Source of the DNA: Alteromonas aestuariivivens
Lineage (GTDB): Bacteria > Pseudomonadota > Gammaproteobacteria > Enterobacterales > Alteromonadaceae
Direction: 5' to 3'
DNA: 64,000 nucleotides
Assembly: GCF_003367475.1 (NCBI RefSeq)
Contig: NZ_QRHA01000012.1
Coordinates: 1 to 64,000, forward strand
This document shows, in pieces, positions 8,874-17,454 of the stretch. The notes under the pieces are model-generated. The model did no database searches. It was not told the origin of the DNA and saw nothing but the letters and a program-made list of their open reading frames with translations. The translations under genes and the position numbers were made by a program. The stretch's first letter is position 1, and each line of letters begins with the position of its first letter.

Positions 8874-9947
8874 TCAGCGCTCCATTTCAAATGGCTTGAC
8901 CTGAAGCCCCTCACGCATCAGGGATGCACCGGCGGCCACAATGCGATCACCCGCATTGAGTTCACTGAGAAGCACCACCAGGTTTTCTTCTACATGCACC
9001 ACATTAACGTCAACCGCCTGAACCACACCTTTTGCAGGCTGATATTTCCACACTTTAAAGCCGGCCTGCTTGTCGCCAACCAGGGCAGTGATTGGTACAA
9101 CCAATCCTTCGGTGTAGGGTGTTCCTGCAAGATTCACCCTCACAATTGCCCGGGCTCCAGGGGTGACACGCAACTGTGCATTTGGTTGCATGGCGAAGAC
9201 CACCTCGTAGGTTTGTGATATCGGGTCTGGCTGGGTGCGGTGTTCTACATATTCCACGCTGAACCAGTTGTCAGGCTGGTTGATGAGCCTTGCTTCGGCA
9301 CGTGCAATACCGCGGCCAATGTTCGCAGTCAGCAGGCGCTCTGGCACATTGATATTAAAATAAACTTTTGAAAGGTCCTGCAACTGGGCGACAGGAGTGC
9401 CGGCACTGACAACGCTGTTGTTTTCTACCAGCCTGCGTGAAATTTTGGCGTTAAACGGGGCGATCAGGCGGGTGTACCCCAGATCCTGCTGGGCGTTTTT
9501 CAAATCAATTTCTGCCAGTTCAAATGCAGTTTGGGTGCTGTCCAGGACACTTTGGGAAACCAGTTGCCGGGCAAACATCCGTTCAATTCTGTCCAGCTCT
9601 CTTCTGGCCTGGTTCAATCGCGTACGCTGTTCTGCTACCCGGCGCTCAAATGGCTCAGGATCGATAGTTGCCAACAGATGCCCCTGGCGGACATCACTGC
9701 CTTCCACAATATCGGTTTGCACCAGGCGGCCCGAGACTTCAAAGCTTAAGTCTACGGTTTTCACCGCTGAAACGGCGGCTGGGAACGTAAACTCGTCCAA
9801 AGCCGGAACTTCCTGCACTTCAGTGAGTTTTACGAATTTTGGTTCCTGGACGGCGATTGGCTGGCTTGCTTTTTCTGAACAGGCGGCAAGTAACAGAGCG
9901 CAGACCGAAGCCCATCCCGCTTGTCTCAGCTTGTATTTGGATATCAT
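8874..9947 (-). CDS. RND periplasmic adaptor (membrane fusion) lipoprotein
   Basis: About 357 residues from the ATG at 9947, which begins a clear lipoprotein signal (SVCALLLAACSEK, lipobox LAAC). Then come the first half of the lipoyl/barrel-sandwich domain (LSFEVSGRLVQTDIVEGSDVRQG), a coiled-coil hairpin (EQRTRLNQARRELDRIERM), the second lipoyl half (IAPFNAKISRRLVEN) and beta-barrel and membrane-proximal domains. It links the inner-membrane pump to an outer-membrane channel. AAGGA lies nine bases before this start; an upstream in-frame ATG at 9992 would add 15 residues that do not fit a signal peptide. It is the first gene of the leftward operon with the pump and is divergent from a TetR regulator. 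Confidence 0.92.
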   Translation of the reverse strand: MISKYKLRQAGWASVCALLLAACSEKASQPIAVQEPKFVKLTEVQEVPALDEFTFPAAVSAVKTVDLSFEVSGRLVQTDIVEGSDVRQGHLLATIDPEPFERRVAEQRTRLNQARRELDRIERMFARQLVSQSVLDSTQTAFELAEIDLKNAQQDLGYTRLIAPFNAKISRRLVENNSVVSAGTPVAQLQDLSKVYFNINVPERLLTANIGRGIARAEARLINQPDNWFSVEYVEHRTQPDPISQTYEVVFAMQPNAQLRVTPGARAIVRVNLAGTPYTEGLVVPITALVGDKQAGFKVWKYQPAKGVVQAVDVNVVHVEENLVVLLSELNAGDRIVAAGASLMREGLQVKPFEMER

Positions 9948-9993
9948 GAAGCGTGTCCTTGTGTACGGTCGCAATTGAAAACGCAGCCTCATA

Positions 9994-10044
9994 AAAAAGT
10001 AAACTGCTTAGTGCATTTTATTGGTGGTCAATTGAAAAGTAAAC
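9994..10044. promoter_or_regulatory. Direct repeats, candidate TetR operator
   Basis: The 11-mer AAAAGTAAACT occurs at 9994-10004 and again at 10034-10044, in the gap between the divergent adaptor and tetR-like genes. The second copy continues to form AAAGT-AA-ACTTT, an inverted repeat of the size usual for a TetR half-site pair. Position and symmetry suggest binding by the adjacent regulator; this is an inference. Confidence 0.5.
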
Positions 10045-10089
10045 TTTGGAGTGTAAAATGAATGGGAAAGACAAAGGATACGGGCGCTT

Positions 10090-10710
10090 ATGAAACCACA
10101 CCGCACGCGCAGTGATATTAAACGGGAAGCCATTATTAACGCTGCCAAGCAGGCGTTTCAGACCTATGGGGTGAACGGCACTACCATGGATAAGCTTGCC
10201 CAGGTTGCGCAGGTGTCAAAGCGCACGGTGTACAATCACTTCTGCACCAAGGAAGAACTGGTGATGTATCTCATTCGTGAACTGTGGAGCAAAACCATGC
10301 TCAGTGTTGCGGCCAGTTATTCCTCAGTACAACCGCTGCAACAGCAGCTTCAGGCGTTGCTGCGTATAGAGATTGATTTATTTACCGGCGATGAATATCT
10401 GGAGTTGGCGCGGGTTGCTTTTGGGCATTTTTTTTATAAAACCGACAAACTGCGCGATGAGATTTGTCAGTTTACTGCTCAGGAAACTGTGCTGCACAAA
10501 TGGCTTAAGTGTGCCCAGGACGACGGGCGTCTGGTGATGGACGATTTGCAGGCAAGTATCAAGGAATTGGGGTGTCTGGTGCGGGGGCATTGTTTCTGGC
10601 CCCAGCTGCTTAAGCTCGAACCCCCTCTTAGTGAGGAGGCGAAGCAGCGGGTTGCGGAACGCACCGCTGCATTATTTCTGAGTCATTATGCGGTGGAACG
10701 GCCCGAATAG
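10090..10710 (+). CDS. TetR/AcrR family transcriptional regulator
   Basis: 206 residues. The N-terminal helix-turn-helix is canonical: REAIINAAKQAFQTYGVNGTTMDKLAQVAQVSKRTVYNHFCTKEEL (residues 12-57, written here only as landmarks: AAKQAF, TTMDKLA, KRTVYNHF). The C-terminal ligand domain is of the kind found in regulators of efflux pumps. It is divergent from the RND adaptor-pump operon with 142 bases between, and most likely represses that operon until an exported compound binds. The ribosome site AAGGAT is somewhat far from the ATG (about 12 bases), so translation may be modest. Confidence 0.9.
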   Translation: MKPHRTRSDIKREAIINAAKQAFQTYGVNGTTMDKLAQVAQVSKRTVYNHFCTKEELVMYLIRELWSKTMLSVAASYSSVQPLQQQLQALLRIEIDLFTGDEYLELARVAFGHFFYKTDKLRDEICQFTAQETVLHKWLKCAQDDGRLVMDDLQASIKELGCLVRGHCFWPQLLKLEPPLSEEAKQRVAERTAALFLSHYAVERPE

Positions 10711-10731
10711 AAGCGCTGAATAACCCCTTGC

Positions 10732-11232
10732 TCACACCGAATAGTTGGTGGGTATGGCCGCAAATTGATTCAGTGCGTCACCACTTAAGCGGTAACCAAT
10801 CCATTCATCTTTGGGCTTGGCTCCCAGGGACTGGTAAAATTCAATTGCCGGGGTATTCCAGTCGAGAACGCTCCACTCAAACCGACCACAGTTGTGTTCA
10901 ACCGCATGGTTGGCAAGGTAGTGCAACAGGGCCTTGCCTGCGCCTTTTCCACGATGCTGCTGTGAAACGTACAGATCTTCCAGATACACGCCATTTCTAC
11001 CCTGCCAGGTGGAATAGTTGTAAAAGTAAACGGCAAAGCCAATGGCCTGCCCGCTTTCTTCACAAATCACACAGTGAGCAGTTGCATTGGGGGCAAATAA
11101 GGAAGCTTTGATGTCCTCTACGGTCGCTTCTACCTCGTGGCGGGCTTTCTCGTATATTGCCAGTTCCAGTATGAAGTCGAGAATTTGGCCAGCGTCCTCG
11201 GGTGTGGCCGGACGGATATGTAGCATAGGCAT
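10732..11232 (-). CDS. GNAT family N-acetyltransferase (diamine/spermidine acetyltransferase-like)
   Basis: 166 residues, one GNAT domain. The acetyl-CoA loop is seen as DLYVSQQHRGKGAGKALL (residues about 91-108), and the later strand-helix WNTPAIEFYQSLGA is typical. The start IRPATPEDAGQILDFI and the motif VYLEDLYV resemble eukaryotic-type diamine acetyltransferases (SSAT-like), so polyamines or thialysine-like amines are plausible substrates; this is family knowledge, not shown by the sequence. It is a single gene between the tetR-like gene (convergent, 21 bases apart) and the second RND operon. Confidence 0.88.
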   Translation of the reverse strand: MPMLHIRPATPEDAGQILDFILELAIYEKARHEVEATVEDIKASLFAPNATAHCVICEESGQAIGFAVYFYNYSTWQGRNGVYLEDLYVSQQHRGKGAGKALLHYLANHAVEHNCGRFEWSVLDWNTPAIEFYQSLGAKPKDEWIGYRLSGDALNQFAAIPTNYSV

Positions 11233-11342
11233 GTTCCGCTGATAGCATGAAAACCCGCAGTATAAACAAGATTCCGGAGTGGGCCAACGACAGTCGCGTC
11301 GCAGTGGTGGGGCGAGGGGCTGTCACGCCCCTCACTTTCAGA

Positions 11343-14300
11343 TTATTGTTCTGAAACAGGCTGACTGGTGACGGTAGCCTTGTTCCTGCTGGCAAAAACG
11401 TGGGTTTTAATCCAGCGGAAAGGAGTTCCCAAATCAATCAGTATCAAGTACAGGCAGGGTACCAGCACGAGCGTTACCAGGGTGGCATACAGAACCGCAA
11501 AGCCCAGCGCAACGGCCATTGGAATTACAAAAGCAGCCTGCAGACTGGTTTCGAACATGATCGGTAGTACACCGGCAAAAGTGGTGATTGACGTCAGCGT
11601 GATGGCGCGGAAACGGGCACAGCCAGCCTCGGATACGGCATCCCGGATACTGTAGCCCTGAGCGCGGCGCTGGTTGACAAAGTCGGTCATTACCAGTGAG
11701 TCATTGATAACAACCCCCGCTGCCGCTATCAAACCAAAGGTTGACATCATGCTCATGTCGAGGCCCATGAAAAAGTGGCCCCAAATGGCCCCGGTGAGAC
11801 TAAAGGGGATCACTGACATGATAATGATAGGCTGACCGTAACTTTTCAGTGGAACGGCCAGTAAAATGTACACCAGAATCATTGCCGCCATAAAGAACAG
11901 CATTTGCTCATTCTGTTGTGCCTGCTGTTCTTCGATGTCACCGCCCAGTTCAGTCATTACAGAAGGGTAGGCCTCTTTAAGTTGAGGGAGCAGTTTTTCA
12001 TCAATCTGGCTGACCACTTCGTTAGGCTCGACTGTTTCTTCATCGATGTTACCCCAAACATACACGCTGCGGTATCCGCCTTCGCGGCGGATAAAACTTA
12101 TGCCTGGCTTTTCAACCAGTTGGACCACATCACCCAGCATTACTTCCTGGCCGTCCGGTGTGGTAATCACTGTGTACTTGAGGTCGGCAAACCGCTCGCG
12201 GGTGAGGTCCGGGTAGCGCACCATAACCCGGACTTCTTCACCGTCACGGATCACACGCTGGGCTTCTCCACCGTAGAAACTGGCGCCAACCTGGCGACCA
12301 ACGTCCGCGAGGTTTAAACCCAGATCATAGGCCACCGGACGCAGTGTCAACTGAACTTCCTTGCTGGCCGGGTCAATAGTTGAGCTGACATCAAACAGGC
12401 CGGGCTGTTGTTGCAGCATTTCAATGAATTTAAGCCCTGCAGCATTGAGGGTGTCGATGTCGGGGCCGAACAGCAGGTAGCCGAACTCGCCATCATCACG
12501 CTGACCATTAACATCGTCCTGGACGGTAATGGATTTCATTCCCGGGATTTCTGGAATGGCCTCACGCCAGCGCCGTGCAAGTTCAAAAGTGTTGTAGGGG
12601 CGTTCATCTTCGTGCACCAGTGGCACCACTATGCGCCCGCGGGTGCGGTCCTCATTGAAGGCCAGTACATCTCTGATCATGCCCTGACCTTCTTCCGTTT
12701 TCGTAGCTTCATCGATTTTCATAATAGTGCTTTCGATGACTTGAAGCGCAGTGATGACGGCAGTGTCGGACGCATTTTCGTTCATTTCGATGTTCACGCT
12801 GGGAAAATCGTGTGGCACCTTGGGGTTGGGAACAACGCGCACCTGGTTGGCGTTGATGAGTCCGAAGCTGAGCATCAGCAGGGCAACGAATATCATCAAA
12901 ACGGCCCAGCGCCATACAAGGGCAGTCTGTACCAGATTGCGATAGGGGCCGTTTACGAAACCATAGAAACGCTTGTTAAATCTGTTCCGCCAACTGTTTT
13001 CCTTCACCGGAGCAAAGTGGGTATGAGCAATGTGGGCTGGGAGTATCAGCTTTGACTCAATCAGGCTGAACGCAAGGCAAAGAATCACAACCACGGCAAT
13101 GTTGTAGAAAAAAGAGCCATCCGGGCCACTGCTGAGTGTAAAGGGTGCGAATACAGCTATGGTGGTCAATACCCCAAATGTTGCCGGTGTGGCAACCCGT
13201 TTGGCACCAATAATGACGTTATCAATGCCTCCGCCTTTGCTTTCAATTTCGGCATAGGCACTTTCGCCGATAACGATGGCGTCGTCTACCACGATACCGA
13301 GAACCATGATGAACGCAAACAGGGAGAGGATGTTAATACTGATGCCAAATATGGGCATCATCATCACTGCGCCCAAAAAGCAGATGGGCAGCCCCAGCAT
13401 TACCCAGAACGCCAGCCGGAAGCGAAGGAACAGACTGAGCATCAGCGCAACCAGAATGGCGCCTTGCAGCAGGTTTTTCAGCATCATGTCGAGACGGGCA
13501 TTGAGGTAGTAAGTCATGTCCACCAGAATTTTCAGCTCAACTCCAGCCGGGAGTGTCTGGTTGCGCTGGTCGATATACGCCTTTACCGTTTCTGCAACCG
13601 GTATCATGTTCTGGGATTTGGTGGCTTTGACGGAGATATAGATGGCGTTTTTGCCATTGTACTTGAAATAGCGCTCGCCTTCGGTAAAGCCGTCTTTGAT
13701 GGTTGCCACGTCTGACAATAGTACCCGGGCTCCCGATTCACCAAACTTGATGGGAATGGCGGCAAACTCTTCACCAGAGTAATACTGATTTTCAACCCGC
13801 ACCGAAATGATCCCGGCTTCCGTACGCAATTGTCCGGCAGAAATATTGGCTGAGTAGTTGCGAATGGCTTTGCTGACATCATCAATACTGACATTATATT
13901 TGCGCAGCATTTCCGGATTGATTTCAATTGCAATTTCGTCGTCCGGGGCAGACATTTCAACCAGAGCGACAGTGCCCAGTTGCAACAGCTCGTCTTCCAC
14001 CTGCTTGGCCAGAGGCTTTAATTCGCTAAGCGGAATGTCGCCCACCAGCGGCATCTCAATAACGTCCTGCTTGAATTCGATCTGGGATATGGTCACCGGT
14101 TCCATACCGGCAGGGAAGGTAGCGATACTGTCGACCCGAAGCTTTACTTTGTCCAGCACGTCGGTGAGCACTTCATCGGTATCGATTTCAAGAGTGACCT
14201 GACCGTTGTTGCGAAACGCACGTGACACAGTGCGCTTGATTTCGGTTACGTCCTTGAGTGATTCCTCAATTTTAACCAGTATGCTTTCTTCTATTTCCTG

Positions 14301-14492
14301 CGGAGAAGCGCCAGGGTACTGGGCAGAAATACGGATGTAATTGATTTCAATGTTCGGGAACATCTGGCGCTGGATAGTGAAGTAGCCGGCAATGCCCATA
14401 ACGATGATAAAGATCATTAGCAGGTTGGCTGCTACAGAATTGCGGGCAAACCACGAGATGATGCCGGTATGGGTGTTGTGTTCCTGATTCAT
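11343..14492 (-). CDS. RND transporter, inner-membrane pump subunit (second pump)
   Basis: 1049 residues with two RND halves. Helix 4 carries the double aspartate (VVDDAIVIGESAYAEIE), and helix 10 has VVINDSLVMTDFVNQRR, where the AcrB lysine-asparagine pair is replaced by asparagine-aspartate, as in a separate branch of HAE1-like proteins. The N-terminal helix is VAANLLMIFIIVMGIAGYF. Its start ATG overlaps the adaptor's stop (ATGA), so the two are translationally coupled. It is a proton-driven exporter; the substrate is unknown and no channel gene is next to it. It is distinct in sequence from the pump at 5.8-8.9 kb, so the window has two independent RND systems. Confidence 0.92.
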   Translation of the reverse strand: MNQEHNTHTGIISWFARNSVAANLLMIFIIVMGIAGYFTIQRQMFPNIEINYIRISAQYPGASPQEIEESILVKIEESLKDVTEIKRTVSRAFRNNGQVTLEIDTDEVLTDVLDKVKLRVDSIATFPAGMEPVTISQIEFKQDVIEMPLVGDIPLSELKPLAKQVEDELLQLGTVALVEMSAPDDEIAIEINPEMLRKYNVSIDDVSKAIRNYSANISAGQLRTEAGIISVRVENQYYSGEEFAAIPIKFGESGARVLLSDVATIKDGFTEGERYFKYNGKNAIYISVKATKSQNMIPVAETVKAYIDQRNQTLPAGVELKILVDMTYYLNARLDMMLKNLLQGAILVALMLSLFLRFRLAFWVMLGLPICFLGAVMMMPIFGISINILSLFAFIMVLGIVVDDAIVIGESAYAEIESKGGGIDNVIIGAKRVATPATFGVLTTIAVFAPFTLSSGPDGSFFYNIAVVVILCLAFSLIESKLILPAHIAHTHFAPVKENSWRNRFNKRFYGFVNGPYRNLVQTALVWRWAVLMIFVALLMLSFGLINANQVRVVPNPKVPHDFPSVNIEMNENASDTAVITALQVIESTIMKIDEATKTEEGQGMIRDVLAFNEDRTRGRIVVPLVHEDERPYNTFELARRWREAIPEIPGMKSITVQDDVNGQRDDGEFGYLLFGPDIDTLNAAGLKFIEMLQQQPGLFDVSSTIDPASKEVQLTLRPVAYDLGLNLADVGRQVGASFYGGEAQRVIRDGEEVRVMVRYPDLTRERFADLKYTVITTPDGQEVMLGDVVQLVEKPGISFIRREGGYRSVYVWGNIDEETVEPNEVVSQIDEKLLPQLKEAYPSVMTELGGDIEEQQAQQNEQMLFFMAAMILVYILLAVPLKSYGQPIIIMSVIPFSLTGAIWGHFFMGLDMSMMSTFGLIAAAGVVINDSLVMTDFVNQRRAQGYSIRDAVSEAGCARFRAITLTSITTFAGVLPIMFETSLQAAFVIPMAVALGFAVLYATLVTLVLVPCLYLILIDLGTPFRWIKTHVFASRNKATVTSQPVSEQ

Positions 14493-15652
14493 TGGGAGTT
14501 ACCGCTCAGGGTGGTTGTGGCAACCAGCTCATTGCTGTTCTCAAGCACTTTTACTGCCATGCCCTGCTGTGGATATTCCGGCAAGGTCATCACAACACGG
14601 TCGCTGTTGAAGTCACCACGAATGTAGAAATATCCCCCTTCCTCACGAATAACCTGCACTTTTTGTGATACCAGTTTATCTTCGTCGTCCAGTGTCCACA
14701 GGGTTCTGCGGGTGATCAGCTCCTGGGGAACGCGATACACCTGTTCCAAGGTTTTTCCGGCAAAGGTAACTGTGGCGTAAGTGCCAAATCGGGTTGCGGG
14801 TTCACTGCTGCGCAGGCTGTATGGGTCGTTGATGCGGGCTACCAGATAAATCATGCGGGTGGCCTGGTCAACCATGCCCAGATCCCGGTGAATGGTAGCT
14901 TTACGAACGGCCTGACCATGCGCATCAAGCTGAACGTTAAGAACTTTGCCCTGAATGGATTCGGGTAAAAACGCGCTGTCGAAGCCAGCTACCGGAAACT
15001 TGATTTCGGCCATTTCTATGTTGTTCAGAACAGCCGCGCTGGTCCCCACATTGACAAAATCGCCTACGCCAATTTCACGGCTGACAACAAGTGCATCATA
15101 TGGGGCAGTAACGTCACAGTTCTGCAAATCCCTTTTGGCAATACGCAACATGGCTTCGGCCGATTTCACGGCAGCCTCGGCACTGAGTACCTGAGGTTTC
15201 CTCAGATATAAATCCGTTACCCGTTCGGATGGCAGAGATGCTGCTTCACGGCGGGCGACCTGTGCTCTGGCCCGCTCTTCGATAAGTAAAGCTTGCGCAT
15301 TGGATAAACTGGCTTCAGCCTGCAACAAAGCCGCTTCGTAACTGTCCTTTTCGATGGAAAATAACAACTCACCACGTTTCACCAATCCGCCGGGAACAAA
15401 GTTGGGATTCCAGCTGACAATTTCCCCGGCAACCTGGGCTGCCACTCGGGTGCTTTCTAAGGGCTGCACTTCGCCGTAGGAGGCAATTTGAACCGTAAAG
15501 TCTTCCGGTTCGAGGTGTTCTATCGTAACTGTTGGTCGTGTATCGACTTTTTCCTGAATGATATCGTCATTTGCGGAGGCTTCAATGCCTTTCATGCCCG
15601 CATAGCCCAGGCCCAGGATGGCGAAGGGTACAGCGTATTTGATCCATTTCAT
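14489..15652 (-). CDS. RND periplasmic adaptor subunit (second pump)
   Basis: About 387 residues. An uncleaved or Sec-type N-terminal helix (WIKYAVPFAILGLGYAG) is followed by the first lipoyl half (VAAQVAGEIVSWNPNFVPGGLVKRGELL), a coiled-coil hairpin rich in alanine (AALLQAEASLSNAQALL, RAQVARREA), the second lipoyl half (CDVTAPYDALVVSREIGVGDFV) and a beta-barrel domain. No lipobox, unlike the other adaptor here. The start is uncertain: GTG at 15661 or ATG at 15652, neither with a good ribosome site. First gene of a two-gene operon with the pump. Confidence 0.9.
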   Translation of the reverse strand: MKWIKYAVPFAILGLGYAGMKGIEASANDDIIQEKVDTRPTVTIEHLEPEDFTVQIASYGEVQPLESTRVAAQVAGEIVSWNPNFVPGGLVKRGELLFSIEKDSYEAALLQAEASLSNAQALLIEERARAQVARREAASLPSERVTDLYLRKPQVLSAEAAVKSAEAMLRIAKRDLQNCDVTAPYDALVVSREIGVGDFVNVGTSAAVLNNIEMAEIKFPVAGFDSAFLPESIQGKVLNVQLDAHGQAVRKATIHRDLGMVDQATRMIYLVARINDPYSLRSSEPATRFGTYATVTFAGKTLEQVYRVPQELITRRTLWTLDDEDKLVSQKVQVIREEGGYFYIRGDFNSDRVVMTLPEYPQQGMAVKVLENSNELVATTTLSGNSQ

Positions 15653-15767
15653 AACTGACACTTTTAAATTGCAGGTTGTTGAGGGTAATAATACAGGGGA
15701 TTTGGGGTTTAAAACGATTCCAATTGTAACGAACTGTAATCTTTTTTTGCCATGGCATTACAGGTTC

Positions 15768-16868
15768 CTATTCGCTGGTAACCGCTGCGCAGGTCACTCG
15801 GTTGCGGCCATTTTGCTTGGATTTGTACAATGCTTTGTCCGCGAGGGTCAAAGCCCGCTCCAGTTCCACGTCTTTTGAGACCTCGCAAACGCCGAAGCTT
15901 GCGGTCACCTTGATGGGAAATCCATTCAGAACAATGGGCGTTTCGGCCAGAGAGGTGCGAATTTTTTCTGCCAGCGCTTCTGCATTTGATTCCGGTGTTT
16001 CCGGAGCCACTATTAAAAATTCCTCACCGCCCCAGCGGGCTACCATGTCGAGACCACGCAGACGGTTCTGGAATATCCCTGATACTCTGCGCAAAACTTC
16101 GTCGCCGTTGCTGTGGCCGTGGTTGTCATTGATGTTTTTGAAATGATCAATGTCGGCCAGGATCAGGGAGAAGGGTCTGCCGTTGCGTCTGAGACGCGCC
16201 AGCTCCTGGGTTAACTGTTGTTGGATCCCGCGACGGTTAGGAAGGCGGGTAAGGGGGTCATGCAGTGCCTGCTGCTCAAACTGTTCACTCAGTTGTTGAA
16301 CCGTATCAAAGGTTTTCTGGCGACTGTATTCGTAAAAAGCAGAGAGAAAAGTGACTGTCAAAAATGACAGCAGCAATCTTATTTTAAAGTCCTGATCGTA
16401 GGACGTGAGCAACAGTGCATCATTAGGAAAAAACATCAGCAGGCTTATCATGAGGGTAAACACCCCCACGGTCATCAAACCCCGCGTGACGCCGGCATAA
16501 AACATGGCTACCGGCGGCACTACATAAATCCATAGCGGACCGGTGTTGTTCTTTCCGCCACTTACGACAAGATAAGCCATCAAACCCATCAGGCAGCCCA
16601 GCAGCAAATTAACCGCGATCAGGCGACCGACCGTGTTGTTGTAAACCAGCTGAATTTGCCGTGCCAGCACAAAAAAGATGGAAGCAATGAATAATGAACC
16701 GGCCAGAGGGTATTCCTGACCCAGCAGTGCCCGTAGTCCCAGGATGGAAGTGAGCATGATGCCTACGAGAGCAAAAAGATTAACCACCAGAATTTTTCTG
16801 TTGGTTTCCTCGTCAAAATCCGGGCTGCATCCTTGCTCAAGCAGCGAACTGATTAAAGCTGCCTTCAT
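15768..16868 (-). CDS. Membrane-bound diguanylate cyclase (GGDEF)
   Basis: 366 residues. The N-terminal half has about six hydrophobic helices (residues 27-47, 55-70, 82-102, 113-125, 130-147, 164-178), a membrane sensor without a family I can name. The GGDEF domain starts near 195: metal aspartate in ILADIDHFKNIND (about 236-248), active loop RWGGEEF (278-284) and an intact inhibitory site RGLD at 271-274, five residues before the loop. It should make cyclic di-GMP from two GTP and be product-inhibited. It lies 16 bases after pqiC and may share that transcript. A short inverted repeat (GAAC-TGTAAT type) follows the stop. Confidence 0.92.
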   Translation of the reverse strand: MKAALISSLLEQGCSPDFDEETNRKILVVNLFALVGIMLTSILGLRALLGQEYPLAGSLFIASIFFVLARQIQLVYNNTVGRLIAVNLLLGCLMGLMAYLVVSGGKNNTGPLWIYVVPPVAMFYAGVTRGLMTVGVFTLMISLLMFFPNDALLLTSYDQDFKIRLLLSFLTVTFLSAFYEYSRQKTFDTVQQLSEQFEQQALHDPLTRLPNRRGIQQQLTQELARLRRNGRPFSLILADIDHFKNINDNHGHSNGDEVLRRVSGIFQNRLRGLDMVARWGGEEFLIVAPETPESNAEALAEKIRTSLAETPIVLNGFPIKVTASFGVCEVSKDVELERALTLADKALYKSKQNGRNRVTCAAVTSE

Positions 16869-16884
16869 GATTATTTCTCGTCAT

Positions 16885-17454
16885 TTACTGCTCACTCAGG
16901 TGCCTGGCTATGTCCTGGCCAAGCGTATCTACCAGTTTCCGCATTTGCTCAACGGCATGGGAAAACCCATCTTGTGTGAGAGGAAGACGAAAGTCAAATA
17001 AGAAAACCTGAGGAGACTTAGAAGGATAGGTTAACCAATATTGTCCTTTCAGTACGACTTCGCCGTTGTGGGTTGCAACAAAGTCCTCCACTAAAACCGT
17101 TATTCTGGTGGCGGAACTGAGTTCTGCCATGTCCAGTGGCGCAATCAGCACACCTGAATTTTCCATCAGGCTGTTTCTCAGAGCCTGAGTCATTCCGTTG
17201 TCAAGTGGCTCAGCCCAGAGGTGGAGAGTTGAAAAATGCAGTTGGGTTGCACTGGTCTGCATGACCAGACCCCGCTGTTTCAGGTAGTCCGGCAACTGCA
17301 AGGAATTCAGGATAACTGACTGATTCGGTGTTGCAGGAGTGGCCGCCAAAGATTCGGGCTGATGCAGAACATAGTACTGAAAACTGGGTGCCTTGCTTGC
17401 ACAACCGCACAAAGCGAATAGTACTACGCTCAAAAGCAGGTTACGGAAGATCAT
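16885..17454 (-). CDS. pqiC: PqiC-like ABC transport auxiliary lipoprotein
   Basis: About 189 residues from the ATG at 17454, close to E. coli PqiC in size. A lipoprotein signal is present (LLLSVVLFALCGCASK, lipobox LCGC). The mature part has the PqiC features YYVLHQP near the start, then LPDYLKQRGLVMQTS and LWAEPLDNGMTQALRNSL. In the Pqi system the lipoprotein forms an octameric ring under the outer membrane, completing the MCE tube made by PqiB. The start overlaps the 3' end of pqiB by 14 bases; the upstream in-frame ATG would place a charged stretch before the signal peptide. Confidence 0.88.
   Translation of the reverse strand: MIFRNLLLSVVLFALCGCASKAPSFQYYVLHQPESLAATPATPNQSVILNSLQLPDYLKQRGLVMQTSATQLHFSTLHLWAEPLDNGMTQALRNSLMENSGVLIAPLDMAELSSATRITVLVEDFVATHNGEVVLKGQYWLTYPSKSPQVFLFDFRLPLTQDGFSHAVEQMRKLVDTLGQDIARHLSEQ

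Noticed and set aside
11314-11333. GAGGGGC/GCCCCTC hairpin as terminator of the second RND operon
   Set aside because: Seven-base stem but no T run on either strand.
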